A stretch of DNA of 16,062 nt from CALGFI01 sp036374435 (GTDB lineage Bacteria > Actinomycetota > UBA4738 > HRBIN12). Both the position numbers and the translations under genes were made by a program. Shown one piece after another: positions 7,220-14,066 of the stretch. Below the pieces are notes generated by a model, which did no database searches, had not been told where the DNA came from, and saw only the letters and a list, made by a program, of their open reading frames with translations. Numbering within the stretch: position 1 is the first letter of the stretch; every line of letters begins with the position of its first letter. The stretch is from NCBI GenBank assembly GCA_036374435.1, contig DASUTU010000155.1, forward strand, positions 1 through 16,062, given 5' to 3'.

Positions 7220-8068
7220 ACCGTGGTCACGATCGCCCACATCTCGGATCCGCATGTCGGCTCTCCGCACTTCGTGCCGAACATGATGAACCGGGTCATC
7301 GTGGAGTTGAACGAGATGCGGCCGGACGTCGTGATCTGCAGCGGGGACCTCACCACCGACGGCTTCCGCCAGGAGTTCAAGAACTGGGCCGCGTACGCGC
7401 AACGGATCCAATCGCCGATCTTCACGGTGCCCGGCAACCACGACGCGCGCAACGTCGGGTATCTGCACTTCGAGGAGCTCGTCGGCGATCGGCATTGGAG
7501 CGTGGACGTGGCCGGCGTACGCATCGTCGGCGTGGACTCGAGCGAACCCGACGTGAACGAGGGGCAAGTGGGGCGAGAGCGGTACGCGTGGATCCGCGAG
7601 CAGCTCGACGTGCCCGCCGACCTGAAGATCTTCGTGCTCCATCACCACCTGCTGCCCATCCCGGGAACCGGCCGGGAGCGCAGCACGGTCATGGACGCCG
7701 GGGACCTGCTCGAGGTGTTGATCACCGCGGGCACCAACATCGTCCTCTCGGGGCACAAACACGTGCCGTACGTGTGGCGGCTCGAGGACCTCTACGTGGC
7801 GAACGCCGGAACCGTGGCCTCGCTCCGCGTGCGCGGATACACCAAACCCTGTTACAACGTGCTCGAGGTCGACGGGGACGAGGTGAAGATCACGCGCCGG
7901 TACCCGTTCGGGGGCGGCAGCGTGATCGCCCACTTCTCGCTCTCGAGCGGCGAACAGTTCTTCCGAGAGCTCGAGCCGCCCGTCCAGCAGCGGACCACGC
8001 GCGGGGGCGGGGAGCTCGACGGGCTGGCCCCGGAGCCGGAGACCAGCGTCTCGCCCGGGGCCGACTGA
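7217..8068 (+). CDS. Calcineurin-like metallophosphoesterase
   Basis: Di-metal phosphoesterase of the class III cyclic nucleotide phosphodiesterase (CpdA-like) shape, 283 residues from the GTG at 7217. All metal-binding motifs are present in order: SDPH (Asp11, His13), SGDL (Asp44), GNHD (73-76), LHHHLLP (141-147) and SGHKH (178-182). The substrate is unknown; relatives hydrolyse cAMP or other phosphodiesters. The frame is open upstream to 7142, but homology begins with the first beta strand TVVTIAHISDPH, so the GTG at 7217 is chosen; GTG at 7223 is an alternative. No signal peptide or membrane segment is seen. The last ~30 residues are polar, Pro/Gly/Glu-rich and probably disordered. It lies 40 bases upstream of cDPG synthetase on the same strand, which makes a role in turnover of a phosphorylated metabolite plausible but unproven. 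Confidence 0.9.
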   Translation: MTVVTIAHISDPHVGSPHFVPNMMNRVIVELNEMRPDVVICSGDLTTDGFRQEFKNWAAYAQRIQSPIFTVPGNHDARNVGYLHFEELVGDRHWSVDVAGVRIVGVDSSEPDVNEGQVGRERYAWIREQLDVPADLKIFVLHHHLLPIPGTGRERSTVMDAGDLLEVLITAGTNIVLSGHKHVPYVWRLEDLYVANAGTVASLRVRGYTKPCYNVLEVDGDEVKITRRYPFGGGSVIAHFSLSSGEQFFRELEPPVQQRTTRGGGELDGLAPEPETSVSPGAD

Positions 8069-8108
8069 GCCTCGGCGAACGACCCCCAGAGGCACCGACG
8101 GAGGTGTC

Positions 8109-9446
8109 GTGAAGGTTCTCGTCCTCGTCGACGGCGAACACTACCCGCCCGTCACGCGGTGGGGCATCGAGTCGGCCCGCTCCCGCGGGCTCGAGCCCGT
8201 GGAGGCCCTGCTCGTGGGCGGCACCGAGAAGGTCCGGCCGGACGAGACCTGGGACCTCGGCGTCCCGGTTCGAACGGCCCGGGGAGATCCGGCCTCGTCG
8301 GTCGCCGCGGCCCTCGACGAGCTCGCCGGCGCCGGCCTGGAGGGGGTCCTCGACCTGTCGGACGAACCGATCCTCGGCTACCGGGAGCGGATGGAGGTGG
8401 CCGCGGTGACGCTGGTTCGCGGCCTGCCGTACCTGGGTTCGGACTTCCGTCTCGAGCCGCCGATCTCCGGACCGCCGCTGGCCGTCCCGACGCTCGCGGT
8501 GATCGGGACGGGCAAACGTACCGGCAAGACCGCGATCGGTGGAGCGGTGGCTCGGGAGGCGGCGTCGATGGGACTGGAGCCGATCCTGGTGGCGATGGGC
8601 CGGGGCGGCCCGGCAGAGCCCCAGGTGGCGCCGGCGGGCAGTGTCACGCTGGACACCCTCCTTGAGCTCGTCCGGCTGGGGAGCCACGCCGCTTCGGACT
8701 ACCTCGAGGACGCCGTCACGGCGGGGGTCACCACGATCGGGGCTCGGCGGGCCGGGGGCGGGCTCGCCGGCCGGCCGATGGCGACGAACGTTCGTGAGGC
8801 CGCCGAGCTGGCGGTGGCGCTGGGGGCCGGGTTCGTCGTGATGGAGGGCAGCGGATCGGCCGTCCCGTCGGTGCCCTGGGATGCGGGCATCCTGGTCGTT
8901 CCGGCCGAGGCCCCCGCCGAATACGTGGGCGGGTACCTGGGCCCGTTCCGGCTGTTGCTCTCGGACCTGGTGGTTGTTACCATGACTGCAAGCCCAGCCG
9001 GGCTCGAGAACCTCTCTGCTCTCAGATCCCACGTCCAGCGACTGCATGGTGACGCCCGGCTCATCGTGACGGATTTCCAACCACAGCCGCTCGGTGACGT
9101 GGAGGGCAAAGACGTGTTCTACGCCACCACGGCTCCCGGGCCGGTCGCCGAGAGGCTGGCCGGGACGCTCGAACGGAGCCACGGGTGCCGGGTGGTGGGG
9201 TGGAGCGCCCGCCTCGCCGATCGGGCGGAGCTGGCGAAGGAGCTGGACGGCGCCGGAGGGTACGAGGTGCTGCTCACCGAGCTGAAGGCCGCGGCCGTCG
9301 ACGTGGCCTGCGAGCGGGCCCTGGCCCGAGGGGCGCAGGTCCTGTTCGTCGACAACCGGGCCGTGCCGCTCGAGGGCGAGCCCGACCTGGGCGACGAGCT
9401 CCGGCGAGCGATCGGGCTCGCCATCGAACGAGAAAGCCATCGATGA
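8109..9446 (+). CDS. cpgS: Cyclic 2,3-diphosphoglycerate synthetase (cDPGS) homologue
   Basis: By family, this ATP-dependent enzyme closes 2,3-bisphosphoglycerate into cyclic 2,3-diphosphoglycerate by forming an intramolecular phosphoanhydride. The 445-residue protein is near the size of the Methanothermus fervidus enzyme (about 460). It starts MKVLVLVDGEHYPPVTRWGI, has a nucleotide-binding P-loop GTGKRTGKTA at 133-142 after a hydrophobic strand, and continues with VAMGRGGP (161-168) and VMEGSGSAVPSVPWDAG (244-260), like other P-loop ligases. There is no signal peptide, so it is cytosolic. The GTG start at 8109 is preceded by GGAGG (8100-8104) 4 bases away, slightly close. The stop overlaps the start of the 2-phosphoglycerate kinase by 4 bases (ATGA), so the two are coupled in translation; this pairing strongly supports the call. 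I recognise the family from sequence and context, not from a search. Confidence 0.85.
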   Translation: MKVLVLVDGEHYPPVTRWGIESARSRGLEPVEALLVGGTEKVRPDETWDLGVPVRTARGDPASSVAAALDELAGAGLEGVLDLSDEPILGYRERMEVAAVTLVRGLPYLGSDFRLEPPISGPPLAVPTLAVIGTGKRTGKTAIGGAVAREAASMGLEPILVAMGRGGPAEPQVAPAGSVTLDTLLELVRLGSHAASDYLEDAVTAGVTTIGARRAGGGLAGRPMATNVREAAELAVALGAGFVVMEGSGSAVPSVPWDAGILVVPAEAPAEYVGGYLGPFRLLLSDLVVVTMTASPAGLENLSALRSHVQRLHGDARLIVTDFQPQPLGDVEGKDVFYATTAPGPVAERLAGTLERSHGCRVVGWSARLADRAELAKELDGAGGYEVLLTELKAAAVDVACERALARGAQVLFVDNRAVPLEGEPDLGDELRRAIGLAIERESHR

Positions 9447-10414
9447 CCCCAGACACCACACCGAAGAGCGGCGGAGACCCGAAGACCCACATCCTGATCG
9501 ACGGCCCGTCCGGCCTGCCCTACTCGAAGGGCCTGCAGGCCTCGGAGGTGATGGTGACCGGGCTCTCCCCGTCGCGCGCCTACCAGGTGGCCGAGATGGT
9601 CGAGGACCGGTTGCTGAACCTCGGGGAGGTCTCGGTGAGCAGGGACACGGTCGTCCAGGTCACCGCGTCCGTGATCGAGGAGGTCGCGGGCGAGCGCTAC
9701 GCCGAGAACTACCGCCGGTGGCGGCAGGTCGAGGCCCTCGACGTCCCCATCGTGGTGCTGATCGGCGGTGCCACCGGCGTCGGCAAGTCCACGATCGCAA
9801 CGCAGCTCGCCACGCGCCTCGGGATCGTGCGCGTGGTGGCCACCGACGCGGTGCGCGAGGTCATGCGTGCGGTCTTCTCGCGCGAGCTGATGCCCTCGTT
9901 GCACGTGTCGTCGTTCGAGGCCGGGAACATCCTGCGCGAGCCGCCTTCGCGCGACGCCGTCATCGTGGGGTTTCGTGAGCAGACGGCCGCCGTCACGGTC
10001 GGCGTGAACGCGCTGCTGGACCGGGCGGCCATGGAGGGGACGAGCCTGATCGTCGAGGGCGCCCACGTGGTACCGGGCTTCATCGACCCGACGGCCTGGG
10101 CGGACCGCGTCCTGGCCGTGCACGTCATCGTGACCGTCGAGGAGGAGGACGCCCACCGCAGCCACTTCGGAGCTCGGGCTGCCGATCACGCCGGACGCGC
10201 CGCGGGGCGGCACCTCCAGCAGTTCGACAACATCCGGCGGGTCCAGCGGTACATCAAAAGCCAGGCGCTGACGCACGGCGTCCCGGTGATCGCCAACTAC
10301 AGCTTCGACCGGTCGTTGACCGCGGTCATCGACCTCGTGATGGAACGGGCCACCGAGCGCGCCGCGCTCGGCCTGCCGTCCGTGGGAACGGCGAGCGAAG
10401 GAGGAAGTCGGTGA
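9443..10414 (+). CDS. pgk2: 2-phosphoglycerate kinase
   Basis: Predicted to phosphorylate 2-phosphoglycerate with ATP to 2,3-bisphosphoglycerate, the substrate of the gene just upstream. The 323-residue protein has an ATP-cone-like N-terminus (about residues 15-98; ILIDGPSGLPYSKGLQASEV, then GLSPSRAYQVAEMVEDRLL), as in archaeal 2-phosphoglycerate kinases. A P-loop kinase domain follows with IGGATGVGKSTIA (107-119), ATDAVREVMR (133-142), GFREQT (176-181) and VEGAHVVPG (204-212). A conserved-looking HFGARA and an Arg/Gln-rich FDNIRRVQRYI segment lie near 241-271. The ATG at 9443 overlaps the cDPGS stop (ATGA) and begins the recognisable domain; the frame's upstream extension is only the shadow of cpgS. 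Its own stop overlaps the transaldolase start (GTGA). A stand-alone kinase for another small acid is possible but unlikely given its neighbour. Confidence 0.88.
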   Translation: MTPDTTPKSGGDPKTHILIDGPSGLPYSKGLQASEVMVTGLSPSRAYQVAEMVEDRLLNLGEVSVSRDTVVQVTASVIEEVAGERYAENYRRWRQVEALDVPIVVLIGGATGVGKSTIATQLATRLGIVRVVATDAVREVMRAVFSRELMPSLHVSSFEAGNILREPPSRDAVIVGFREQTAAVTVGVNALLDRAAMEGTSLIVEGAHVVPGFIDPTAWADRVLAVHVIVTVEEEDAHRSHFGARAADHAGRAAGRHLQQFDNIRRVQRYIKSQALTHGVPVIANYSFDRSLTAVIDLVMERATERAALGLPSVGTASEGGSR

Positions 10415-11073
10415 GGCTGTTCCTCGACACCGCGAACATCGAAGAGATCCGTGAGATCAACCGTTGGGGCGTCCTCGGGGGCATCACGACGAACCCGTCG
10501 CTCATCTTCAAGGAGAAGCTCGATCCGGAGAACGTCTGGAAGGAGATCCTGACCGAGGTCGAGGGCGACGTGTCGCTCGAGACCACCGAACCCGAGGCCG
10601 ACGCCATGTACGAGGAGGGCCTGCATCTCGCGCAGATGGGTCCGAACGCCGTGGTGAAGGTCCCGATGACCCCCGACGGGCTGAACGCCGGCAAACGCCT
10701 GGTGGGCGACGGCATCAGGATCAACGTCACGCTCGTGTTCTCGCCGGCGCAGGCCATCCTGGCGGCGGAGATCGGCGCGTACATCGTGTCCCCGTTCCTC
10801 GGCCGTCTGGACGACGCCGCCGCCGACGGGATGGACGTCCTGCGGAAGATCTGCGAGATCTACGGTGTTCAGGGATACGACACGAACGTCTTGGCCGCCT
10901 CCCTGCGGCACCCCATGCACGTCGTCGAGTCCGCGCTCGCGGGCGCGGACATCGCCACGATGCCGTACTCCGTGTTCGCGCAGTTGGTGAAGCACCCGCT
11001 GACGGACGTCGGCAACGAGAAGTTCCTCCGGGACTGGTCGTCCCTCAAGGAGGAACTGAGGAAAGGAGCCTGA
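10411..11073 (+). CDS. tal: Small transaldolase (TalC/FSA family)
   Basis: Class I aldolase of the short transaldolase/fructose-6-phosphate aldolase group, 220 residues. It transfers a dihydroxyacetone unit between sugar phosphates in the non-oxidative pentose phosphate pathway. Visible motifs are FLDTANIEEI at the start, GITTNPSL (24-31) and VVKVPMT (81-87) with Lys83 as Schiff-base residue, then NVTLVFSPAQAI and the phosphate-binding ISPFxGR-like VSPFLGRLDD. The residue aligned with Gln59 of E. coli FSA appears to be Glu57 here (VSLETT), as in true transaldolases, so transaldolase rather than F6P aldolase activity is favoured. The start is GTG at 10411, with the strong site GAAGGAGGAAG (10397-10407) upstream and a 4-base overlap (GTGA) with the kinase gene. 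Its stop abuts the rho start, so it sits inside one transcription unit. Confidence 0.93.
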   Translation: MRLFLDTANIEEIREINRWGVLGGITTNPSLIFKEKLDPENVWKEILTEVEGDVSLETTEPEADAMYEEGLHLAQMGPNAVVKVPMTPDGLNAGKRLVGDGIRINVTLVFSPAQAILAAEIGAYIVSPFLGRLDDAAADGMDVLRKICEIYGVQGYDTNVLAASLRHPMHVVESALAGADIATMPYSVFAQLVKHPLTDVGNEKFLRDWSSLKEELRKGA

Positions 11074-12684
11074 GTGGCCACACTGGAGAAGAGCGCCCTC
11101 GAGGGCAAGGTCGCCGCGGAGCTCCACCGCATCGCGTCCGATCTCGGGATCGAGGGCCACAAGGGCCTGAAGAAGGCCGACCTGATCGAGCGGATCCTCG
11201 CCCACGCCAACGGCGCCTCGGCGCCGGCCTCGGCCGCGGGGTCCGGACGAACCGAATCTGATCACCCCGAACGAACCGGGCCGGCATCCGTCGACTCGGG
11301 CGCGGCCGACACCTCCGGCAACGGAGCGACCCGCCAGCAAGAGCGGCGGGAGGAGCGCCCGGCGCCCGAACGGTTCGAGCGCCGCGACGCCGACCGCGGA
11401 CCGGCTCGCGGCCCCGACCGAGGGCCAGGTCGCGACCGCGAAGGCGGTCCCATTCGAGAGCGCGACCGCGAAGGCGGTCGACGCCGGCCGTCCCGCGAGG
11501 AGCGGCGGCGGATGCGCGAGGAGCGTCGCCAGCGAGAGATGGAGATGCGCGAGGAGGAGCTCGCCAGCGCTCCGACGGCGACGGGGCTCCTCGACATCCT
11601 CCCCGAGGGCTACGGGTTCCTGCGCACGTCCGGGTTCCTGCCCGGGCAGCGGGACATCTACGTCTCCCTGTCGCAGGTGCGCCGCTTCATGCTGCGCAAG
11701 GGCGACACCGTGACCGGCAAGGTCCGGCAGCCGAAGGACAACGAGAAGTACTTCGCGCTGCTGCAGATCGACACCGTGAACGAGCTCGACCCCGAGACCG
11801 CCAAGGCGCGGCCGATCTTCGACAAGCTCACGCCGCTGTTCCCCCACGACCGGTTCCGGCTGGAGACCGGACCGACCGACGTGACGGGGCGGATCATCGA
11901 CATGGTCGCCCCGATCGGCAAGGGGCAGCGCGGGATGGTCGTCTCGCCGCCGAAGGCCGGAAAGACGACCGTCCTGAAGAACATCGCGAACGGCATCATC
12001 TCCTCGAGCCCGGAGACACACGTCATCATCCTGCTCGTCGACGAGCGACCGGAGGAGGTCACGGACTGGCAGCGGACGGTGACGCCGGCCGAGGTCGTCT
12101 ACTCGACGTTCGACAAGCCGCCGGACCAGCACATCCAGGTCACGGAACTCGTGCTCGAGCGGGCCAAGCGCCTGGCGGAGATGGGCAAGGACGTCGCGAT
12201 CATCCTCGACTCGATCACCCGGCTGGCCCGCGCGTACAACCTCGCGGCGCCGGCGTCCGGCAAGATCCTGTCGGGCGGGATCGACTCGACGGCCCTGTAC
12301 CCGCCGCGACGGTTCTTCGGCGCCGCCCGGAACATCGAGGAGGGCGGGTCCCTCACGATCATCGCGAGCGCGCTGGTCGAAACGGGCTCCCGGATGGACG
12401 AGGGCATCTTCGAGGAGTTCAAGGGAACCGGGAACATGGAGCTCCGTTTGGACCGCCAGATGGCGGAGAAGCGGCTGTTCCCGGCGATCAACGTCGAAGC
12501 CTCCGGCACGCGCAAGGAGGAGCTGCTGCTGCCGACGGAGGAGCTGGCGCTGGTGTGGCGCCTGCGCCGGGTGCTGCACGCGCTCGAGCCGAGCGCCGCG
12601 CTGGAGTTGCTCACCGACAAGATCCGCCAGACCAAGTCCAACGAGCAGTTCCTGAAGGAGATCGCCAAGGCCCCGGCCTCGTAG
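11074..12684 (+). CDS. rho: Transcription termination factor Rho
   Basis: Hexameric RNA-dependent ATPase/helicase that ends transcription. The 536-residue protein has a Rho_N domain (1-46; GLKKADLIERIL), then an actinobacterial-type low-complexity insert (about 47-165) rich in Arg, Glu, Asp and Gly. An OB-fold RNA-binding domain follows (170-236; LLDILPEGYGFLR), then the RecA-like motor with Walker A SPPKAGKTT (291-299), VDERPEEVTDW (322-332) and Walker B VAIILDSITRLARAYN (374-389). The GTG at 11074 directly abuts the transaldolase TGA and has AAAGGAG 5-11 bases upstream, inside the end of that gene. Rho is usually preceded by thrB in this phylum; here it follows the cDPG genes and is probably read through from them. 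No dedicated promoter is visible within the upstream coding sequence. Confidence 0.98.
   Translation: MATLEKSALEGKVAAELHRIASDLGIEGHKGLKKADLIERILAHANGASAPASAAGSGRTESDHPERTGPASVDSGAADTSGNGATRQQERREERPAPERFERRDADRGPARGPDRGPGRDREGGPIRERDREGGRRRPSREERRRMREERRQREMEMREEELASAPTATGLLDILPEGYGFLRTSGFLPGQRDIYVSLSQVRRFMLRKGDTVTGKVRQPKDNEKYFALLQIDTVNELDPETAKARPIFDKLTPLFPHDRFRLETGPTDVTGRIIDMVAPIGKGQRGMVVSPPKAGKTTVLKNIANGIISSSPETHVIILLVDERPEEVTDWQRTVTPAEVVYSTFDKPPDQHIQVTELVLERAKRLAEMGKDVAIILDSITRLARAYNLAAPASGKILSGGIDSTALYPPRRFFGAARNIEEGGSLTIIASALVETGSRMDEGIFEEFKGTGNMELRLDRQMAEKRLFPAINVEASGTRKEELLLPTEELALVWRLRRVLHALEPSAALELLTDKIRQTKSNEQFLKEIAKAPAS
11431..11479 (+). repeat. 19-bp direct repeat inside rho
   Basis: CGCGACCGCGAAGGCGGTC occurs at 11431-11449 and again, identical, at 11461-11479, a 30-base period. 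It encodes repeated RDREGG units (residues 120-125 and 130-135) in the disordered insert of Rho. It looks like a recent in-frame tandem duplication, so repeat number may differ between strains. Confidence 0.85.
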
Positions 12685-12721
12685 GATTCGAGGACCGACC
12701 GACGAGAAAGCGAGCGATTCG

Positions 12722-13015
12722 ATGAAGCAGGGGATCCACCCCGACTACCAGATCGTCACGGTGCACTGTTCCTGCGGGAACACGTTCCAGACGCGGAGTA
12801 CCCGTTCGGACCTGCGGGTGGAGCTCTGCTCCAACTGCCACCCCTTCTACACGGGCAAGCAGAAGCTGGTGGACACGGGCGGCCGGGTCGAACGGTTCCA
12901 GCGGCGGTACGCGAAGCAGCGCGAGCAGCAGCAGGCGGCGGCGAGCACCCGCCGCGCTCCGGCGCCGACCCCCGCGTCGGGCGACGCTGCAGAGCCGGCT
13001 CCCGAGCAGGCCTGA
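12722..13015 (+). CDS. rpmE: 50S ribosomal protein L31, zinc-binding form with C-terminal extension
   Basis: Protein of the large ribosomal subunit that bridges to the small subunit. The first ~70 residues match L31 (MKQGIHPDYQIVTVHCSCGN, then ELCSNCHPFYTGKQKLVDTGGRVERFQRRY). Cys16, Cys18, Cys36 and Cys39 identify the zinc-carrying C+ form rather than the zinc-free paralogue made under zinc starvation. After residue ~70 there is an Ala/Pro/Gln-rich tail, giving 97 residues against the usual 66-85. It starts 37 bases after rho; only a weak GAGAAAGCGAG lies upstream of the ATG. rho-rpmE adjacency is conserved in Actinomycetota. Confidence 0.97.
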   Translation: MKQGIHPDYQIVTVHCSCGNTFQTRSTRSDLRVELCSNCHPFYTGKQKLVDTGGRVERFQRRYAKQREQQQAAASTRRAPAPTPASGDAAEPAPEQA

Positions 13016-13026
13016 GCGGCACCGGC

Positions 13027-13947
13027 ATGGCCGCCGAACCCAACAAGTCCAACCACTTCTACGGCGGCCAGGCCGTGATCGAGGGCGTCATGATGCGCGG
13101 CCGCGACGTCTGGGCGGTCGCGGTCCGTCGTCCGGCCGGCGACATCCATCTCGAGTCGCACGACATCGACTCGGTGGTGAAGCGGCGTCCGTGGCTCGGT
13201 AAGCCGTTCATCCGTGGCGTGATCGCGCTCGGACAGGCGCTGGCCATCGGGTTCCGCGCCCTGTCGATCTCGGCGCGGGAGTCGGCGCCGGAGGAGGAGC
13301 AGCTCACCTCCCGGCAGATGGGGCTGTCGATGATCATCGCCGCGATCTTGTTCCTGGGGTTGTTCATCGTGCTGCCGGCGGCGACGTTCCGCTGGGTCGG
13401 ACGCCACGTCGACTCGAGCCTGCTGGTGAACGTGCTCGAGGGCCTGTTCCGCGTGGCCCTGTTCCTGGGCTACCTGTTGCTGATCGGGCGAACGAAGGAC
13501 ATCCGTCGCGTGTTCGCGTACCACGGGGCGGAGCACAAGACGATCGCCGCGTACGAACACGGCGAGCGCCTGGTCCCCGAGCGGGTGGACCGGTACTCGA
13601 CCCTGCACGTCCGGTGCGGCACGAACTTCCTGTTGCTCGTCATGGTGATCACGATCTTCGTGTTCGCGCTCTTCGGTGACCCCGGCCTGTGGTGGCGGAT
13701 CGGCTCGAGGCTGCTGGCGATCCCGATCATCGCCGGGATCGCGTTCGAGCTGCTCCGGCTGGGGGCGCGCTTCCCCGACTCCCGGTTCATGCGGGCCGTG
13801 ATGACGCCGGGGCTCTGGTTGCAGAAGATCACCACCCGGCCGCCGGAGCCCGACCAGATCGAGGTCGCCATCGCCTCGTTCAACGAGGTGCTGCGGCGCG
13901 AGGCGGAGTCGGTCGAACCCGCCGACCGCAGCCCGGCCGCCGACTGA
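13027..13947 (+). CDS. DUF1385 (YqhQ-family) integral membrane protein
   Basis: A 306-residue member of the DUF1385/YqhQ family, widely conserved and often found near prfA, but without an established biochemical function. Family landmarks are GGQAVIEGVMMRG (13-25), YHGAEHKTIAAYEHGE (165-180), HVRCGTNF (194-201) and a C-terminal EVAIASFNEVL. The conserved His and Glu residues of the central motif suggest metal binding; this is inference. Hydrophobic segments at about 99-120, 135-154, 199-217 and 228-246 predict an integral membrane protein with four spans. The ATG is 11 bases after the rpmE stop with no strong ribosome binding site, suggesting coupling. The next gene has its own promoter, so this may end the rho-rpmE transcript, though no intrinsic terminator is evident in the following 119 bases. 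Confidence 0.9.
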   Translation: MAAEPNKSNHFYGGQAVIEGVMMRGRDVWAVAVRRPAGDIHLESHDIDSVVKRRPWLGKPFIRGVIALGQALAIGFRALSISARESAPEEEQLTSRQMGLSMIIAAILFLGLFIVLPAATFRWVGRHVDSSLLVNVLEGLFRVALFLGYLLLIGRTKDIRRVFAYHGAEHKTIAAYEHGERLVPERVDRYSTLHVRCGTNFLLLVMVITIFVFALFGDPGLWWRIGSRLLAIPIIAGIAFELLRLGARFPDSRFMRAVMTPGLWLQKITTRPPEPDQIEVAIASFNEVLRREAESVEPADRSPAAD

Positions 13948-13986
13948 CCGACCGCCGCCGCCGGCCGCCGCGCCCGCTCCCCACTC

Positions 13987-13998
13987 TTCCCCGGGGAA
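13987..13998. promoter_or_regulatory. 12-bp perfect palindrome just upstream of the divIVA-like gene promoter
   Basis: TTCCCCGGGGAA is fully self-complementary and ends 4 bases before the -35 element at 14003. It could be a protein-binding site, or simply a product of local GC richness. No poly-T tract follows, so it is not an intrinsic terminator. Confidence 0.25.
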
Positions 13999-14002
13999 AT
14001 GC

Positions 14003-14030
14003 TTGCATCCGAGGCGTGTGCGTGTAGCGT
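14003..14030 (+). promoter_or_regulatory. Putative sigma-70-type promoter for the DivIVA-domain gene
   Basis: TTGCAT at 14003-14008 is followed by a 16-base spacer and TAGCGT at 14025-14030 (TAnnnT type). The predicted transcription start is near 14037, giving a leader of about 30 bases that carries the strong ribosome binding site GAGGAGG (14053-14059), 7 bases before the ATG at 14067. Confidence 0.5.
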
Positions 14031-14066
14031 CGTGGCGTCCCCCGGGCGTTGCGAGGAGGCTTCCCC

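Noticed and set aside
6394..8112. 572-codon + strand open frame across the marP-like gene and the phosphoesterase
   Set aside because: Antisense to marP in its first part and out of frame with the phosphoesterase in the rest; no domain is visible.
7890..9461. 523-codon - strand open frame opposite the cDPG synthetase gene
   Set aside because: Low-complexity, His/Arg/Gly-rich translation without motifs, overlapping a well-supported enzyme.
10297..12579. 760-codon open frame on the - strand across the transaldolase and rho genes
   Set aside because: It spans three genes with strong family motifs on the + strand and shows no domain or ribosome binding site; composition bias explains the lack of stops.
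13948..14002. Possible intrinsic terminator after the DUF1385 gene
   Set aside because: The stretch is GC-rich with CCG repeats but has no clear stem-loop followed by a T-run.
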